Shown here one piece after another: positions 1-5,662 of a stretch of 5,662 nt of DNA (the stretch's first letter is position 1; each line of letters begins with the position of its first letter). Below the pieces are notes generated by a model. That model saw only the letters and a program-made list of their open reading frames with translations, had not been told where the DNA came from and made no database searches. Source of the DNA: Actinobacteria bacterium UBA4719 (GTDB lineage Bacteria > Actinomycetota > Actinomycetes > Actinomycetales > Dermatophilaceae); the NCBI GenBank assembly GCA_002404345.1, contig DHJN01000126.1, positions 12,228-17,889 on the forward strand. The letters are read 5' to 3'. Position numbers and translations under genes: made by a program.

Positions 1-24
1 GGGGAGCACGACGGGGAGCACGAG
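1..24 (+). repeat. 12-bp tandem duplication inside thpR
   Basis: Bases 1-12 and 13-24 are the same 12-mer except for the last base (GGGGAGCACGAC, then GGGGAGCACGAG). It is in frame and encodes GEHD-GEHE. It sits at the window edge, so more copies could lie upstream. It appears to be a small in-frame expansion in a surface loop and does not disturb the downstream HxTx motif. Confidence 0.7.
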
Positions 25-309
25 GAGCTGGCCAGGCTGGCCACGCTAGCTCACAAGGTCCGAGCCGCCGCGGCGAAGTCCGGCATCGAGGTGGGCGGGG
101 GGCGCTTCCGGCCGCACCTGACGTTGGCCCGGCTGCGACGGCCTGCGGACGTCACGAGGTGGCTGCGCGCGCTGGACCCGTATGCCGGCCCGTCCTGGCA
201 GGCGCGCGAGGTCGCGCTGATCGCCTCGTACCTGGGTCAGGGCCCGAAAGGCAGGCCCCGTTATGAGTTTCGGGAGACCTTCGAGCTTGGCCCCCCTAGC
301 ATTGGTTGA
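1..309 (+). CDS. thpR: RNA 2',3'-cyclic phosphodiesterase (ThpR/LigT family), C-terminal part, 5' end outside window
   Basis: The frame is open from base 1 and ends at TGA 307-309, giving 102 codons of the C-terminal half; the family is usually about 180-190 residues, so the start and the first HxTx motif lie upstream. The second motif is visible as FRPHLTLAR, with the His codon at 115-117 and the Thr codon at 121-123. It is followed by the usual tail: an Arg-rich stretch, a W-L segment, a strand around REVALIASYLG and a final YEFRETFELG strand. Members of this 2H phosphoesterase family hydrolyse 2',3'-cyclic phosphate RNA ends in the cytoplasm; some were first described as 2'-5' RNA ligases. 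The natural substrate in actinobacteria is uncertain. The visible 5' end carries a duplicated acidic GEHD/GEHE element that looks like an insertion before the helix leading to HxTx. The next gene starts 3 bases after the stop, in the same phase. Family assignment is firm; the symbol is by family only. Confidence 0.9.
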   Translation, partial: GEHDGEHEELARLATLAHKVRAAAAKSGIEVGGGRFRPHLTLARLRRPADVTRWLRALDPYAGPSWQAREVALIASYLGQGPKGRPRYEFRETFELGPPSIG

Positions 310-312
310 ACC

Positions 313-1935
313 ATGTCGGGATCCAGCGCATCGTCTCAGGGGACCGGCCGCATACCTCTGCGTTGGCGGCGCAGGGTCATCCGAGGCGTGGAGCTGCTGG
401 CCCTGGTATTCGCGGTCACTCTCGGCGGGGTCGGTGCGACCAGCCTTTTCCCGACCACGGTGCAGACGGACCATTACAGCGCCGAGGTGCGACTTTCGCT
501 GCTCCCGACGCTCACCTCGACGATCCACAGCCCGACGTCCTTCGGTGATCTCGACCTCGAGTTCGCCAGCCCGTTCCTGGCGCCCGGTGTCGACGCGACC
601 ATCCAGGCCCGCGACACGATCACCCAGCTGTTCGACGACCGGCGCGTGTCGATCGAGACCCTCCAGCCCTCGAGCAAGGAGATCAGCGACGCGGTCGGCT
701 CGGGGGTCACCGAGCTGGGGCTGAAGTTCACTGGCGGCGCCCTTGTCGTGGGGGTCGCCGTGATCGCCCTGATCGCCTACGCGCGTCGTCGCCGCCCCAC
801 CCTTAGGCAGGTCGCCTCCACCGGCATTGCGGTAGTGCTGGCGATCGGCGGTACCGGCGCCGGGGTCGTGGGTACCTACCAACCGGGCCAGCTCTCAAGC
901 TTCAGGACGACCGGCCTCCTCGGCACGGTCCGAAGCAACGCGGGGTTGCTGGCCGGTGTGGAGGCGCGCGCGGAGCAGGTCACGCCATACGTGAAGAACC
1001 TGCTGGCGCTTTCTGCGGCGTTGCAGGAGAAGTTCATCCCCGCGGAGATCACCAAGCCGCCCGCCGCCCGGTTCCTGCTGGTCTCGGACATCCACGGCGC
1101 CAACCAGTACCCGGTGATGAAGCGGATCATCGACGACGAGCAGATCACCGCGGTCATCGACTCGGGTGACCTGGTCAACTTCGGCAGCGTAACCGAGGCG
1201 GAGGTGTCAGGGATCTTCACGTCGATCGAGAAGCTGGGGGTGCCCTACTTCTTCGTGCGCGGCAACCATGACGCGAACAGCCTTGACGACCAGGCGCTGC
1301 TGGCGCGGATGGCCAGGATCAAGAACGTCGTGCTGCTGGAGCCGACGCCGCAGACCTACACCGAGGTCAGCGTCAACGGCGTGGTTGTCGCTGGGTTCAA
1401 CGACCCGAGGTTCTTCGGTGACGACAACAAGAACAACAACCAAAAGCAACAGCCCGCGGCGGATGCGTTCAACCGGGCGTATGCCGACCGGCCTCGACCG
1501 GACATGGTCGTCTCGCATGAGCCCGCCGCGGCCAGGATGGTCGACTCCGCGACCCTGCTGGTCAACGGCCACCTGCACAAGAGCGAGCTCGAGGGCAACC
1601 GGATCGGCGTCGGCACCTTCACCGGAGGTGGGGTGGTGAGTCACTTTCTGTTGGACAAGCAGGGCCTGGTCGACCAGCAGGGCGTGGTCAATGGCTCGGG
1701 CGACCAGTCAGGCGAGCTGAGGGGTCAGCCCTACGCCTTCGACATCGCCGTGTTCGGTCAGAGCTGCGACCTGACGTCAGTGACCCGCTACACCTACCGC
1801 AACCTGATCCAGGGGCGGCCTGCCTATGACGACGTCAGGGTCATCAACGGCAAGACCATCGCCACCCGCGAGCCCGGCAAACGGACCTGCGCGGCCGACC
1901 AGGGAATGAGTCGGACGACCGTTACGCTCAGGTGA
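313..1935 (+). CDS. Membrane-anchored calcineurin-like metallophosphoesterase, 540 aa
   Basis: The N-terminus has a basic stretch (RWRRR, residues 17-21) and a hydrophobic segment at about 23-46. A mostly extended, probably beta-rich segment follows at 47-138, then two more hydrophobic segments at about 139-157 and 166-188, separated by the basic loop ARRRR. The catalytic domain spans about 250-450 with the full metallophosphoesterase set in order: D259-x-H261, G285-D286, GNHD (317-320), H402 in SHEP, and GHLH (419-422), so a dinuclear metal site looks intact. By the positive-inside rule the N-terminus and basic loop are cytoplasmic, which places the catalytic domain outside. The only cysteines, C485 and C526, both lie in the C-terminal region and could form a disulfide there. 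Residues 370-380 form an Asn/Gln/Lys-rich loop. ATG 313 lies 3 bases after the thpR stop without a clear Shine-Dalgarno site, so coupling is likely; this start keeps the basic N-terminus. The substrate (nucleotide, phospholipid or other phosphoester) cannot be told from sequence. Fold confidence is high, specificity unknown. Confidence 0.9.
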   Translation: MSGSSASSQGTGRIPLRWRRRVIRGVELLALVFAVTLGGVGATSLFPTTVQTDHYSAEVRLSLLPTLTSTIHSPTSFGDLDLEFASPFLAPGVDATIQARDTITQLFDDRRVSIETLQPSSKEISDAVGSGVTELGLKFTGGALVVGVAVIALIAYARRRRPTLRQVASTGIAVVLAIGGTGAGVVGTYQPGQLSSFRTTGLLGTVRSNAGLLAGVEARAEQVTPYVKNLLALSAALQEKFIPAEITKPPAARFLLVSDIHGANQYPVMKRIIDDEQITAVIDSGDLVNFGSVTEAEVSGIFTSIEKLGVPYFFVRGNHDANSLDDQALLARMARIKNVVLLEPTPQTYTEVSVNGVVVAGFNDPRFFGDDNKNNNQKQQPAADAFNRAYADRPRPDMVVSHEPAAARMVDSATLLVNGHLHKSELEGNRIGVGTFTGGGVVSHFLLDKQGLVDQQGVVNGSGDQSGELRGQPYAFDIAVFGQSCDLTSVTRYTYRNLIQGRPAYDDVRVINGKTIATREPGKRTCAADQGMSRTTVTLR

Positions 1936-3050
1936 TGAGCAGCGAAGCGGCCACGAGCCATGGACTGCCGGATGCGGAGGCGACTACCGGGGTGGCTGCG
2001 ACCGCGACCGTGGACGGGGTTGTAGACGGGGTTGTAGACGCAGTTGTAGACGCGACCGCGGGCGCGGCCGGACGGCATACCGCTCCGACCTCGCGGTGGG
2101 TGGATCTGGGGGTGCCGGTCCACTACGTCGACCACGGTGGACCCGCGGACGGGCCATTGCTGGTGATGGTGCACGGGTTAGGCGGGTCGCTGGTCAACTG
2201 GGCTGCGCTCGCCCCGCTGCTTACTGACACATGCCGCGTCCTGGCACTCGACCTGGTCGGTTTCGGCCACACCCAGGCAGGCACCCACTCGACGTCGATC
2301 ACCGCCAACCAGGCCATGCTGCAACGGTTCCTGCGCGAGGTGGCCGCCGGTCCCGCGATGCTGGTCGGCAACTCCATGGGCGGGATGATCACGATCATTG
2401 AGGCCGCGCGGCACCCCGAGATGGTCAAGGCGCTTGTGCTGATCGACCCTGCGCTGCCGGCCACCGTTGGTGCGCCACCGGATCCGCTCGTGACCGCCAG
2501 CTTCGGGATGTATGCCGTGCCCCGCCTGGGGCGCGCCATGCTCAAGGCCCGTCGCCGGGTCCGTTCGCCCGAGCAGCTTGCGATGGACGTCCTGCACCTG
2601 TGCTGTGTGGACGCCGCACGGGTGCCGGCCGACGTGCTCGAGCAGCACCTGCAGATGGCGCGCGCGCGTTGCGAATACCCAGACATCGACGAACACTTCC
2701 TGCACGCAGCCCGTTCGCTGATGGGTATGCTGGCCCGGCGCAGCTCTTATCTGGCCACCATGAAGGCGATTCAGGCGCCGGTGCTGCTTTTGCACGGTGA
2801 GAAGGACAGACTCGTGAGGATCGGGGCATCACGGGCGGTTGCCGCCGCCAATCCGTCTTGGCGCCTGGAGGTTGCCCCCGACGTGGGTCACGTCCCGCAG
2901 CTCGAGGCGCCGCAGTGGACCGCTGGCCACATCCTTGACTGGCTGGCAACCGATGTGCTGGGACACCGCTCAACAGATGACACCATTGATAGAGATGCCG
3001 AACAGATGACATCAACAAAGAGATTGAGGAGCGACCCGTGCAACAACTGA
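1932..3050 (+). CDS. Alpha/beta hydrolase (lipase/esterase-like), 372 aa
   Basis: An alpha/beta-hydrolase core begins near residue 55. The oxyanion-hole motif is HGLGG (81-85), the nucleophile elbow GNSMGG puts the catalytic Ser at 148, the acid is probably D292 in HGEKDRLV, and the catalytic His is H320 in GHVPQLE. A cap region lies between about 176 and 275. Residues 1-54 are an Ala/Thr/Val/Asp-rich tail with a VVDG/VVDA repeat; I see no signal peptide or membrane segment, so a cytoplasmic location is likely. The start is GTG 1932 or ATG 1935, overlapping the upstream TGA (1933-1935), which favours coupling. An in-frame GTG at 1992, with GGAGG at 1976-1980 eleven bases before it, is an alternative start that would shorten the tail by 20 residues. 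The 3' end overlaps the acyltransferase by 13 bases. An ester hydrolase acting on acylglycerols or similar lipids is inferred from the neighbour; epoxide hydrolase, haloperoxidase-like or C-C hydrolase activity is not excluded. Confidence 0.9.
   Translation: MMSSEAATSHGLPDAEATTGVAATATVDGVVDGVVDAVVDATAGAAGRHTAPTSRWVDLGVPVHYVDHGGPADGPLLVMVHGLGGSLVNWAALAPLLTDTCRVLALDLVGFGHTQAGTHSTSITANQAMLQRFLREVAAGPAMLVGNSMGGMITIIEAARHPEMVKALVLIDPALPATVGAPPDPLVTASFGMYAVPRLGRAMLKARRRVRSPEQLAMDVLHLCCVDAARVPADVLEQHLQMARARCEYPDIDEHFLHAARSLMGMLARRSSYLATMKAIQAPVLLLHGEKDRLVRIGASRAVAAANPSWRLEVAPDVGHVPQLEAPQWTAGHILDWLATDVLGHRSTDDTIDRDAEQMTSTKRLRSDPCNN
2007..2054 (+). repeat. In-frame 12-bp tandem repeat encoding (V/T)VDG/A
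   Basis: Three near-identical 12-mers at 2019-2030, 2031-2042 and 2043-2054 share GTTGTAGACG and differ only in the last two bases. They are preceded by a diverged copy at 2007-2018 (ACCGTGGACGGG). The unit is in frame with the alpha/beta hydrolase and gives TVDG-VVDG-VVDA-VVDA at residues 26-41. The GTA codon in every full copy is uncommon for such a GC-rich gene, which suggests recent duplication of one unit. Confidence 0.85.
2972..3014 (+). repeat. 14-bp direct repeat upstream of the acyltransferase gene
   Basis: AACAGATGACACCA at 2972-2985 and AACAGATGACATCA at 3001-3014 match at 13 of 14 bases, with starts 29 bp apart. Because 29 is not a multiple of three, the copies are read in different codon phases (S-T-D-D-T versus E-Q-M-T-S), so the resemblance is at DNA level, not protein level. 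The second copy contains the 9-bp palindrome GATG-A-CATC (3005-3013). The repeat lies in a locally AT-richer stretch 12 bases before the Shine-Dalgarno site of the next gene. It could be a paired protein-binding site or coincidence. Confidence 0.5.
3026..3031 (+). promoter_or_regulatory. Shine-Dalgarno site for the acyltransferase
   Basis: GAGGAG lies 6 bases before GTG 3038. It is inside the last codons of the alpha/beta hydrolase and supports GTG 3038 as the true start, so the two genes overlap by 13 bases. It is the clearest ribosome binding site between the genes in the window. Confidence 0.8.
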
Positions 3051-4483
3051 GCGGACTGGATGGTGGGTTCCTCGCGATGGAGACCCGCTCAGTGTTCGGG
3101 CATGTCGGCAGCGTCTGCATCGTCGACGCCAAGAGCGCGCGTTCGCGGCTGACTCTCGAGCACTTCACCCGGGTCATCGAGTCCCGTCTGCCGCTGGTCC
3201 CGCTCTTTCGCCGCCGGCTCGTCACGGTGCCCTTGGGGCTCGACCATCCGTACTGGATCGAGGACCCGGACTTCGACATCGAGTTCCACATCCGGGAGCT
3301 TGCCCTGCCCGCCCCCGGCAATGACAGGCAGCTGTCCGAACAGGTGGCCCGGCTGCATGCCCGGCCGCTGGACCGCAGCCGCCCGTTGTGGGAGATCTAC
3401 CTCATCAGCGGGCTTGCCGGCGGGCGCGCGGCGATCTATTCCAAGATCCATCACGCCGCGATCGACGGCGTCTCCGGAGGCGACATCCTCACGGCTGTGC
3501 TCGACACGTCCCCGCAGGGAAGGCCGTTGCCCGAGGTCAAGGCCTTCAAGGGTGAGAAGTCACCGGACCTCACCTGGCTGCTCAGCCGAAGCGCGTTCGC
3601 CCTGGCCCGTCAGCCCCTGCAGGCAGTTCGGGTTGCCACCGACCTGAGCCGCCTGATTCCTGGGCTCGCCAACGTTTTTGGCTCCCCGCTGGCACAACGC
3701 CTGGCCGGGAGCGACACCAAGGACCTGCTGTCCCAGACCGCACTGCGTGCCCCCAAGACGCCGTTCAACGCGCCACTGTCTCCGCACCGGAGGTGGGCTT
3801 TCACGGAGCTGCCGCTGGCCGAAGTCAAGAAGCTGCGGGGAATCCATGGCCGACCGGGGCTGACCGTCAACGACGTCGTCATGGCTTTGTGTGCCGGCGC
3901 GCTGCGCCGCTGGCTGGAGCTGCACGAGGCGTTGCCGACCGCCCCGCTGGTGGCAGCTGTCCCGGTCTCGGTGCGCACCAAGGACCAGAAGGGCACGTTC
4001 GGCAACAGGGTCTCGATGATGCTGGCGGCCCTGCCGACCAACCTGTCCGACCCGGGGGAGCGACTGGGCGCCATGCACGAGGCCATGCGCGCGGCCAAGG
4101 ACCAGCACGGAGCCATCCCGGCCAGCCTGCTCGCCGACGTCAGCCAGTTCGCCATGCCGGCACTGGCCAACCAGGCCTGGCGGCTGTCCGCCCGGCTGAG
4201 GTTGTTCGAGCGGGTGAACCCTTTCAACCTCATCGTCTCCAACATTCCCGGCCCGAACGTGCCGCTCTACTTCGCCGGCGCCGAGCTGTTGGCGTACTAC
4301 CCGGTGTCGGCCCTGGTCGACGGCCAGGGGCTCAACATCACGGTGATGAGCTATCGAGGCAACCTGTACTTCGGGCTGATCGCCTGCCGTGAGCTGGTGC
4401 CGGACCTCGACGTCATGGCGGGTTTCCTGCGCGACGAGCTCGACGCGCTCACCTCGGCGGCGACCTCCCTGGAGGCCGGATGA
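3038..4483 (+). CDS. WS/DGAT-type acyltransferase (wax ester synthase / diacylglycerol O-acyltransferase), 481 aa
   Basis: The protein begins with MQQLSGLDGGFL, a typical opening for bacterial wax ester synthase/diacylglycerol acyltransferases, and its length fits the family (about 450-480). The active-site motif HHxxxDG is intact as HHAAIDG (138-144), with H139 the expected general base. The PLW motif is at 116-118, the ND motif at 278-279 (VNDVVMALCAGALR), and the C-terminal domain carries PFN (395-397) and SNIPGP (401-406). Family members transfer the acyl group of acyl-CoA to diacylglycerol or a fatty alcohol, making triacylglycerol or wax ester at the inner face of the membrane for storage in lipid droplets. 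Which acceptor this enzyme prefers is not readable from sequence. Start GTG 3038 is set by GAGGAG at 3026-3031. It overlaps the hydrolase gene by 13 bases, so the two are probably co-expressed; the hydrolase could recycle the esters or shape acceptor supply (inference). Actinobacteria often carry several paralogues of this family, so no specific symbol is given. Confidence 0.95.
   Translation: MQQLSGLDGGFLAMETRSVFGHVGSVCIVDAKSARSRLTLEHFTRVIESRLPLVPLFRRRLVTVPLGLDHPYWIEDPDFDIEFHIRELALPAPGNDRQLSEQVARLHARPLDRSRPLWEIYLISGLAGGRAAIYSKIHHAAIDGVSGGDILTAVLDTSPQGRPLPEVKAFKGEKSPDLTWLLSRSAFALARQPLQAVRVATDLSRLIPGLANVFGSPLAQRLAGSDTKDLLSQTALRAPKTPFNAPLSPHRRWAFTELPLAEVKKLRGIHGRPGLTVNDVVMALCAGALRRWLELHEALPTAPLVAAVPVSVRTKDQKGTFGNRVSMMLAALPTNLSDPGERLGAMHEAMRAAKDQHGAIPASLLADVSQFAMPALANQAWRLSARLRLFERVNPFNLIVSNIPGPNVPLYFAGAELLAYYPVSALVDGQGLNITVMSYRGNLYFGLIACRELVPDLDVMAGFLRDELDALTSAATSLEAG
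4471..4475 (+). promoter_or_regulatory. Shine-Dalgarno-like GGAGG at the end of the acyltransferase gene
   Basis: GGAGG lies 4 bases before the ATG at 4480 that overlaps the acyltransferase stop. The spacing is short but usable. It codes for part of the terminal LEAG residues, so it may be there for coding reasons only. It is the sole ribosome-binding-like signal before the permease gene, 78 bases from its ATG and so too far to serve it directly. Confidence 0.4.
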
Positions 4484-4557
4484 TCCCACTGGCCGAGGGT
4501 GCTGATCTGTTCTGTGGTCGTGCTGCCAGACGGTCCGCGGCACGCGCGCTGTCATGA
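4480..4557 (+). CDS. Possible 25-codon leader/coupling ORF between acyltransferase and permease
   Basis: ATG 4480 overlaps the acyltransferase stop as ATGA, and the ORF ends at TGA 4555-4557, which overlaps the permease ATG (4554) as a second ATGA. The product would be 25 residues, beginning MIPLAEGADL, with one Cys and four Arg in its second half; I recognise no family. GGAGG lies 4 bases upstream. The permease start has no visible Shine-Dalgarno site of its own, so translating this short ORF would give ribosomes a path to re-initiate there. Caution: any open frame in this phase must end at that ATGA, so a chance origin is quite possible. The peptide itself may have no function. Confidence 0.35.
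   Translation: MIPLAEGADLFCGRAARRSAARALS
4484..4553 (+). other. Acyltransferase-permease junction, 70 bases
   Basis: This is the only gap between the main genes longer than a few bases. I see no strong hairpin followed by a T run, so no intrinsic terminator, and no convincing -35/-10 pair. An in-phase TGA at 4503-4505 bars extending the permease upstream past this point, and there is no ATG, GTG or TTG in its phase before 4554. The only structure seen is the short ORF described for 4480-4557. Confidence 0.6.
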
Positions 4558-5662
4558 GCCCCATCCACGAACGTCCGACCGACACCGTCAGCTGGGGTCT
4601 GCAGGTTGCGGCCGCGTGGTCGTTGCGTTTCCTCATCGTGGTGACGGCCCTTTTCGTGTTGCTCAACCTGCTCAACGCCGTGAGCCTGGTCACCATCACG
4701 GTGATCGTGGCGGTGATGATCAGCGCGCTCCTGCAGCCGGCGGTCGGGCTGCTGATGCGCCATGGGGTGCCTCGGATCCCGGCGGCGCTCCTGGTGTTCG
4801 TGCTCGGTATGACCACGCTGGTCGGCGCAGCCTGGTTCGTCGTTCAGCAGGTCTCGGCGAACGCGACCGCGCTGGGTGGCCAGCTGCAGAACGCCATGGG
4901 AAAGATCCAGAGCTGGCTGGTCACGGGCCCGCCACATATGTCCCAGACCCAGGTCAACCGGCTCATCGACGACCTGACGACAGCCGTCACCGAGAACCGC
5001 GCCGGCCTGGCTCAGGGCGTTTTCGCCACCGCCAACAGCGCGCTCGTCGTCGTCAGCGGGACGGTCTTCTGCCTCTTCGCGACCTTGTTCCTGATGACCG
5101 ACGACGGTGGCATCTGGCGGTGGGTCGTGGGGCTCTTCCCGGATGAGGGTCGGGTGAAGGTGGCCCATGCCGGAAACGTCGCCTGGCGGACGCTGATCGC
5201 CTACATGCGCAGCACCGTCCTGCTGGCGCTGATCAATGCGCTGACCATGGTCATGGTCATGCTCTTTGCCGGTATGCCGTTGGTGGTCCCCATGGGTGTG
5301 CTGCTCTTCCTGGGCTCGCTGATCCCGCTGATCGGCATGCTCGTGGCCGGCGTCGTGGTCATCCTGGTGGCGCTGGTGACCAAGGGCCTGGTGTTGGCCC
5401 TGGTCATGGCGCTCGCGCTGTTTCTCACCGTGCAGCTCGAGGGCAACCTGCTCAATCCCTACATCCTGGGCAAGGCTGTCCAGATCCATCCCCTGGGCAT
5501 CCTGATGGCGGTCACGGCAGGCACCATCGTGGGCGGTATCTTTGGCGCGTTCATCGCCGTGCCCCTGGTTGCCGTCCTGAACAACGTGGCCAACGATGTT
5601 CACGGTCGCACCCCTTGGGGAGCCACTGCCCGATCCACGAACCTAGGGACTGTGCGACCGGG
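4554..5662 (+). CDS. AI-2E/PerM-family (UPF0118) membrane transporter, 3' end outside window
   Basis: The frame is open from ATG 4554 to the last base (369 codons plus two bases), so the stop lies just outside. Predicted hydrophobic segments are at about residues 22-43, 45-65, 78-98, 158-182, 221-241 and 247-290 (more than one helix), with a final one at about 316-342. A polar, helical segment of about 60 residues separates the third and fourth, as expected for this family. The conserved C-terminal block is clear: QLEGNLLNPYILG starting at residue 294, HPLGIL from H312, then the Gly-rich GTIVGGIFGAFIAVPL. The family includes PerM and TqsA, linked to autoinducer-2 export in E. coli, and also members reported as Na+/H+ antiporters; the cargo here is unknown and the name should not be read as quorum sensing. 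At 369 residues the conserved domain is complete, so only a short tail is missing. No Shine-Dalgarno site is visible; translation may depend on upstream coupling. Confidence 0.92.
   Translation, partial: MSPIHERPTDTVSWGLQVAAAWSLRFLIVVTALFVLLNLLNAVSLVTITVIVAVMISALLQPAVGLLMRHGVPRIPAALLVFVLGMTTLVGAAWFVVQQVSANATALGGQLQNAMGKIQSWLVTGPPHMSQTQVNRLIDDLTTAVTENRAGLAQGVFATANSALVVVSGTVFCLFATLFLMTDDGGIWRWVVGLFPDEGRVKVAHAGNVAWRTLIAYMRSTVLLALINALTMVMVMLFAGMPLVVPMGVLLFLGSLIPLIGMLVAGVVVILVALVTKGLVLALVMALALFLTVQLEGNLLNPYILGKAVQIHPLGILMAVTAGTIVGGIFGAFIAVPLVAVLNNVANDVHGRTPWGATARSTNLGTVRP

Noticed and set aside
46..882. Minus-strand open frame of 278 codons opposite thpR and the phosphoesterase start
   Set aside because: Arg/Gly/Asp-rich with no motif, and it crosses two well-supported + strand genes.
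313..1935. Phosphoesterase as a phosphatidate phosphatase supplying diacylglycerol to the acyltransferase
   Set aside because: Attractive from gene order, but known phosphatidate phosphatases belong to other families, and the predicted topology places this catalytic domain outside while the acyltransferase works inside.
2935..2991. Possible internal promoter before the acyltransferase (TTGACT at 2935, TTGATA at 2986)
   Set aside because: Neither -35-like hexamer has an acceptable -10 element 16-18 bases downstream.
3560..4816. Minus-strand open frame of 418 codons opposite the acyltransferase
   Set aside because: It crosses the acyltransferase-permease junction, has low-complexity Gln/Arg/Gly/His composition and no recognisable motif; long antisense frames are common in GC-rich genes.
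4499..5146. Plus-strand open frame of 215 codons overlapping the permease
   Set aside because: Arg/Pro/His-rich out-of-frame reading; the frame starting at 4554 carries the membrane segments and conserved motifs.
4449..5603. Long minus-strand open frame of 384 codons opposite the permease
   Set aside because: Its translation is mostly His, Asp, Gln, Glu and Arg, which is what the complement of hydrophobic membrane-protein codons yields. The + strand frame shows the conserved AI-2E C-terminal motifs, so this is a shadow.
4554..5662. Reading the permease as a quorum-sensing exporter
   Set aside because: The AI-2E name comes from one characterised member; the family is broad, and no autoinducer synthesis or receptor gene is present in the window.

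Overview
The window is GC-rich and fully coding on the + strand, with five genes (two cut by the window edges) running head to tail with almost no gaps. Base composition, third-position G/C bias, GTG starts and a wax ester synthase/diacylglycerol acyltransferase gene point to a high-GC actinobacterium. The sequence does not settle the order or genus.

Layout. Positions 1-309 hold the C-terminal half of an RNA 2',3'-cyclic phosphodiesterase (ThpR/LigT family), including its second HxTx motif. Three bases later (313-1935) comes a membrane-anchored calcineurin-like metallophosphoesterase. It has three predicted transmembrane segments, a complete set of metal-binding motifs, and its only two cysteines in the C-terminal domain, which fits a catalytic domain outside the membrane. 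Its stop overlaps the start of an alpha/beta hydrolase (1932-3050) with an intact Ser-Asp-His triad and an unusual N-terminal tail containing an in-frame 12-bp repeat. This overlaps by 13 bases a WS/DGAT-type acyltransferase (3038-4483) with a clear Shine-Dalgarno site. After a 70-base junction comes an AI-2E/PerM-family membrane protein (4554 to beyond the window end); its frame stays open to the last base.

How the genes fit together. The tight spacing (3-base gap, 4-base overlap, 13-base overlap) suggests one transcription unit with translational coupling. The central pair, a hydrolase and a neutral-lipid acyltransferase, could form a lipid-ester turnover/storage pair; that is inference from adjacency and families. 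ThpR, the phosphoesterase and the permease have no obvious pathway link to lipid storage, so the cluster may only be a conserved gene order.

Non-genic signals. (i) A possible 25-codon ORF in the acyltransferase-permease junction starts on an ATGA overlap with the acyltransferase stop and ends on an ATGA overlap with the permease start. (ii) A 14-bp direct repeat (13/14 identical, 29 bp apart, in different codon phases) lies just upstream of the acyltransferase Shine-Dalgarno site. (iii) Two unrelated 12-bp in-frame coding repeats occur at 1-24 and 2007-2054. No tRNA, rRNA, CRISPR array, insertion sequence, convincing promoter or terminator is visible. I found no strong evidence for a wholly new system; the junction ORF, the direct repeat and the membrane phosphoesterase architecture deserve the closest look.
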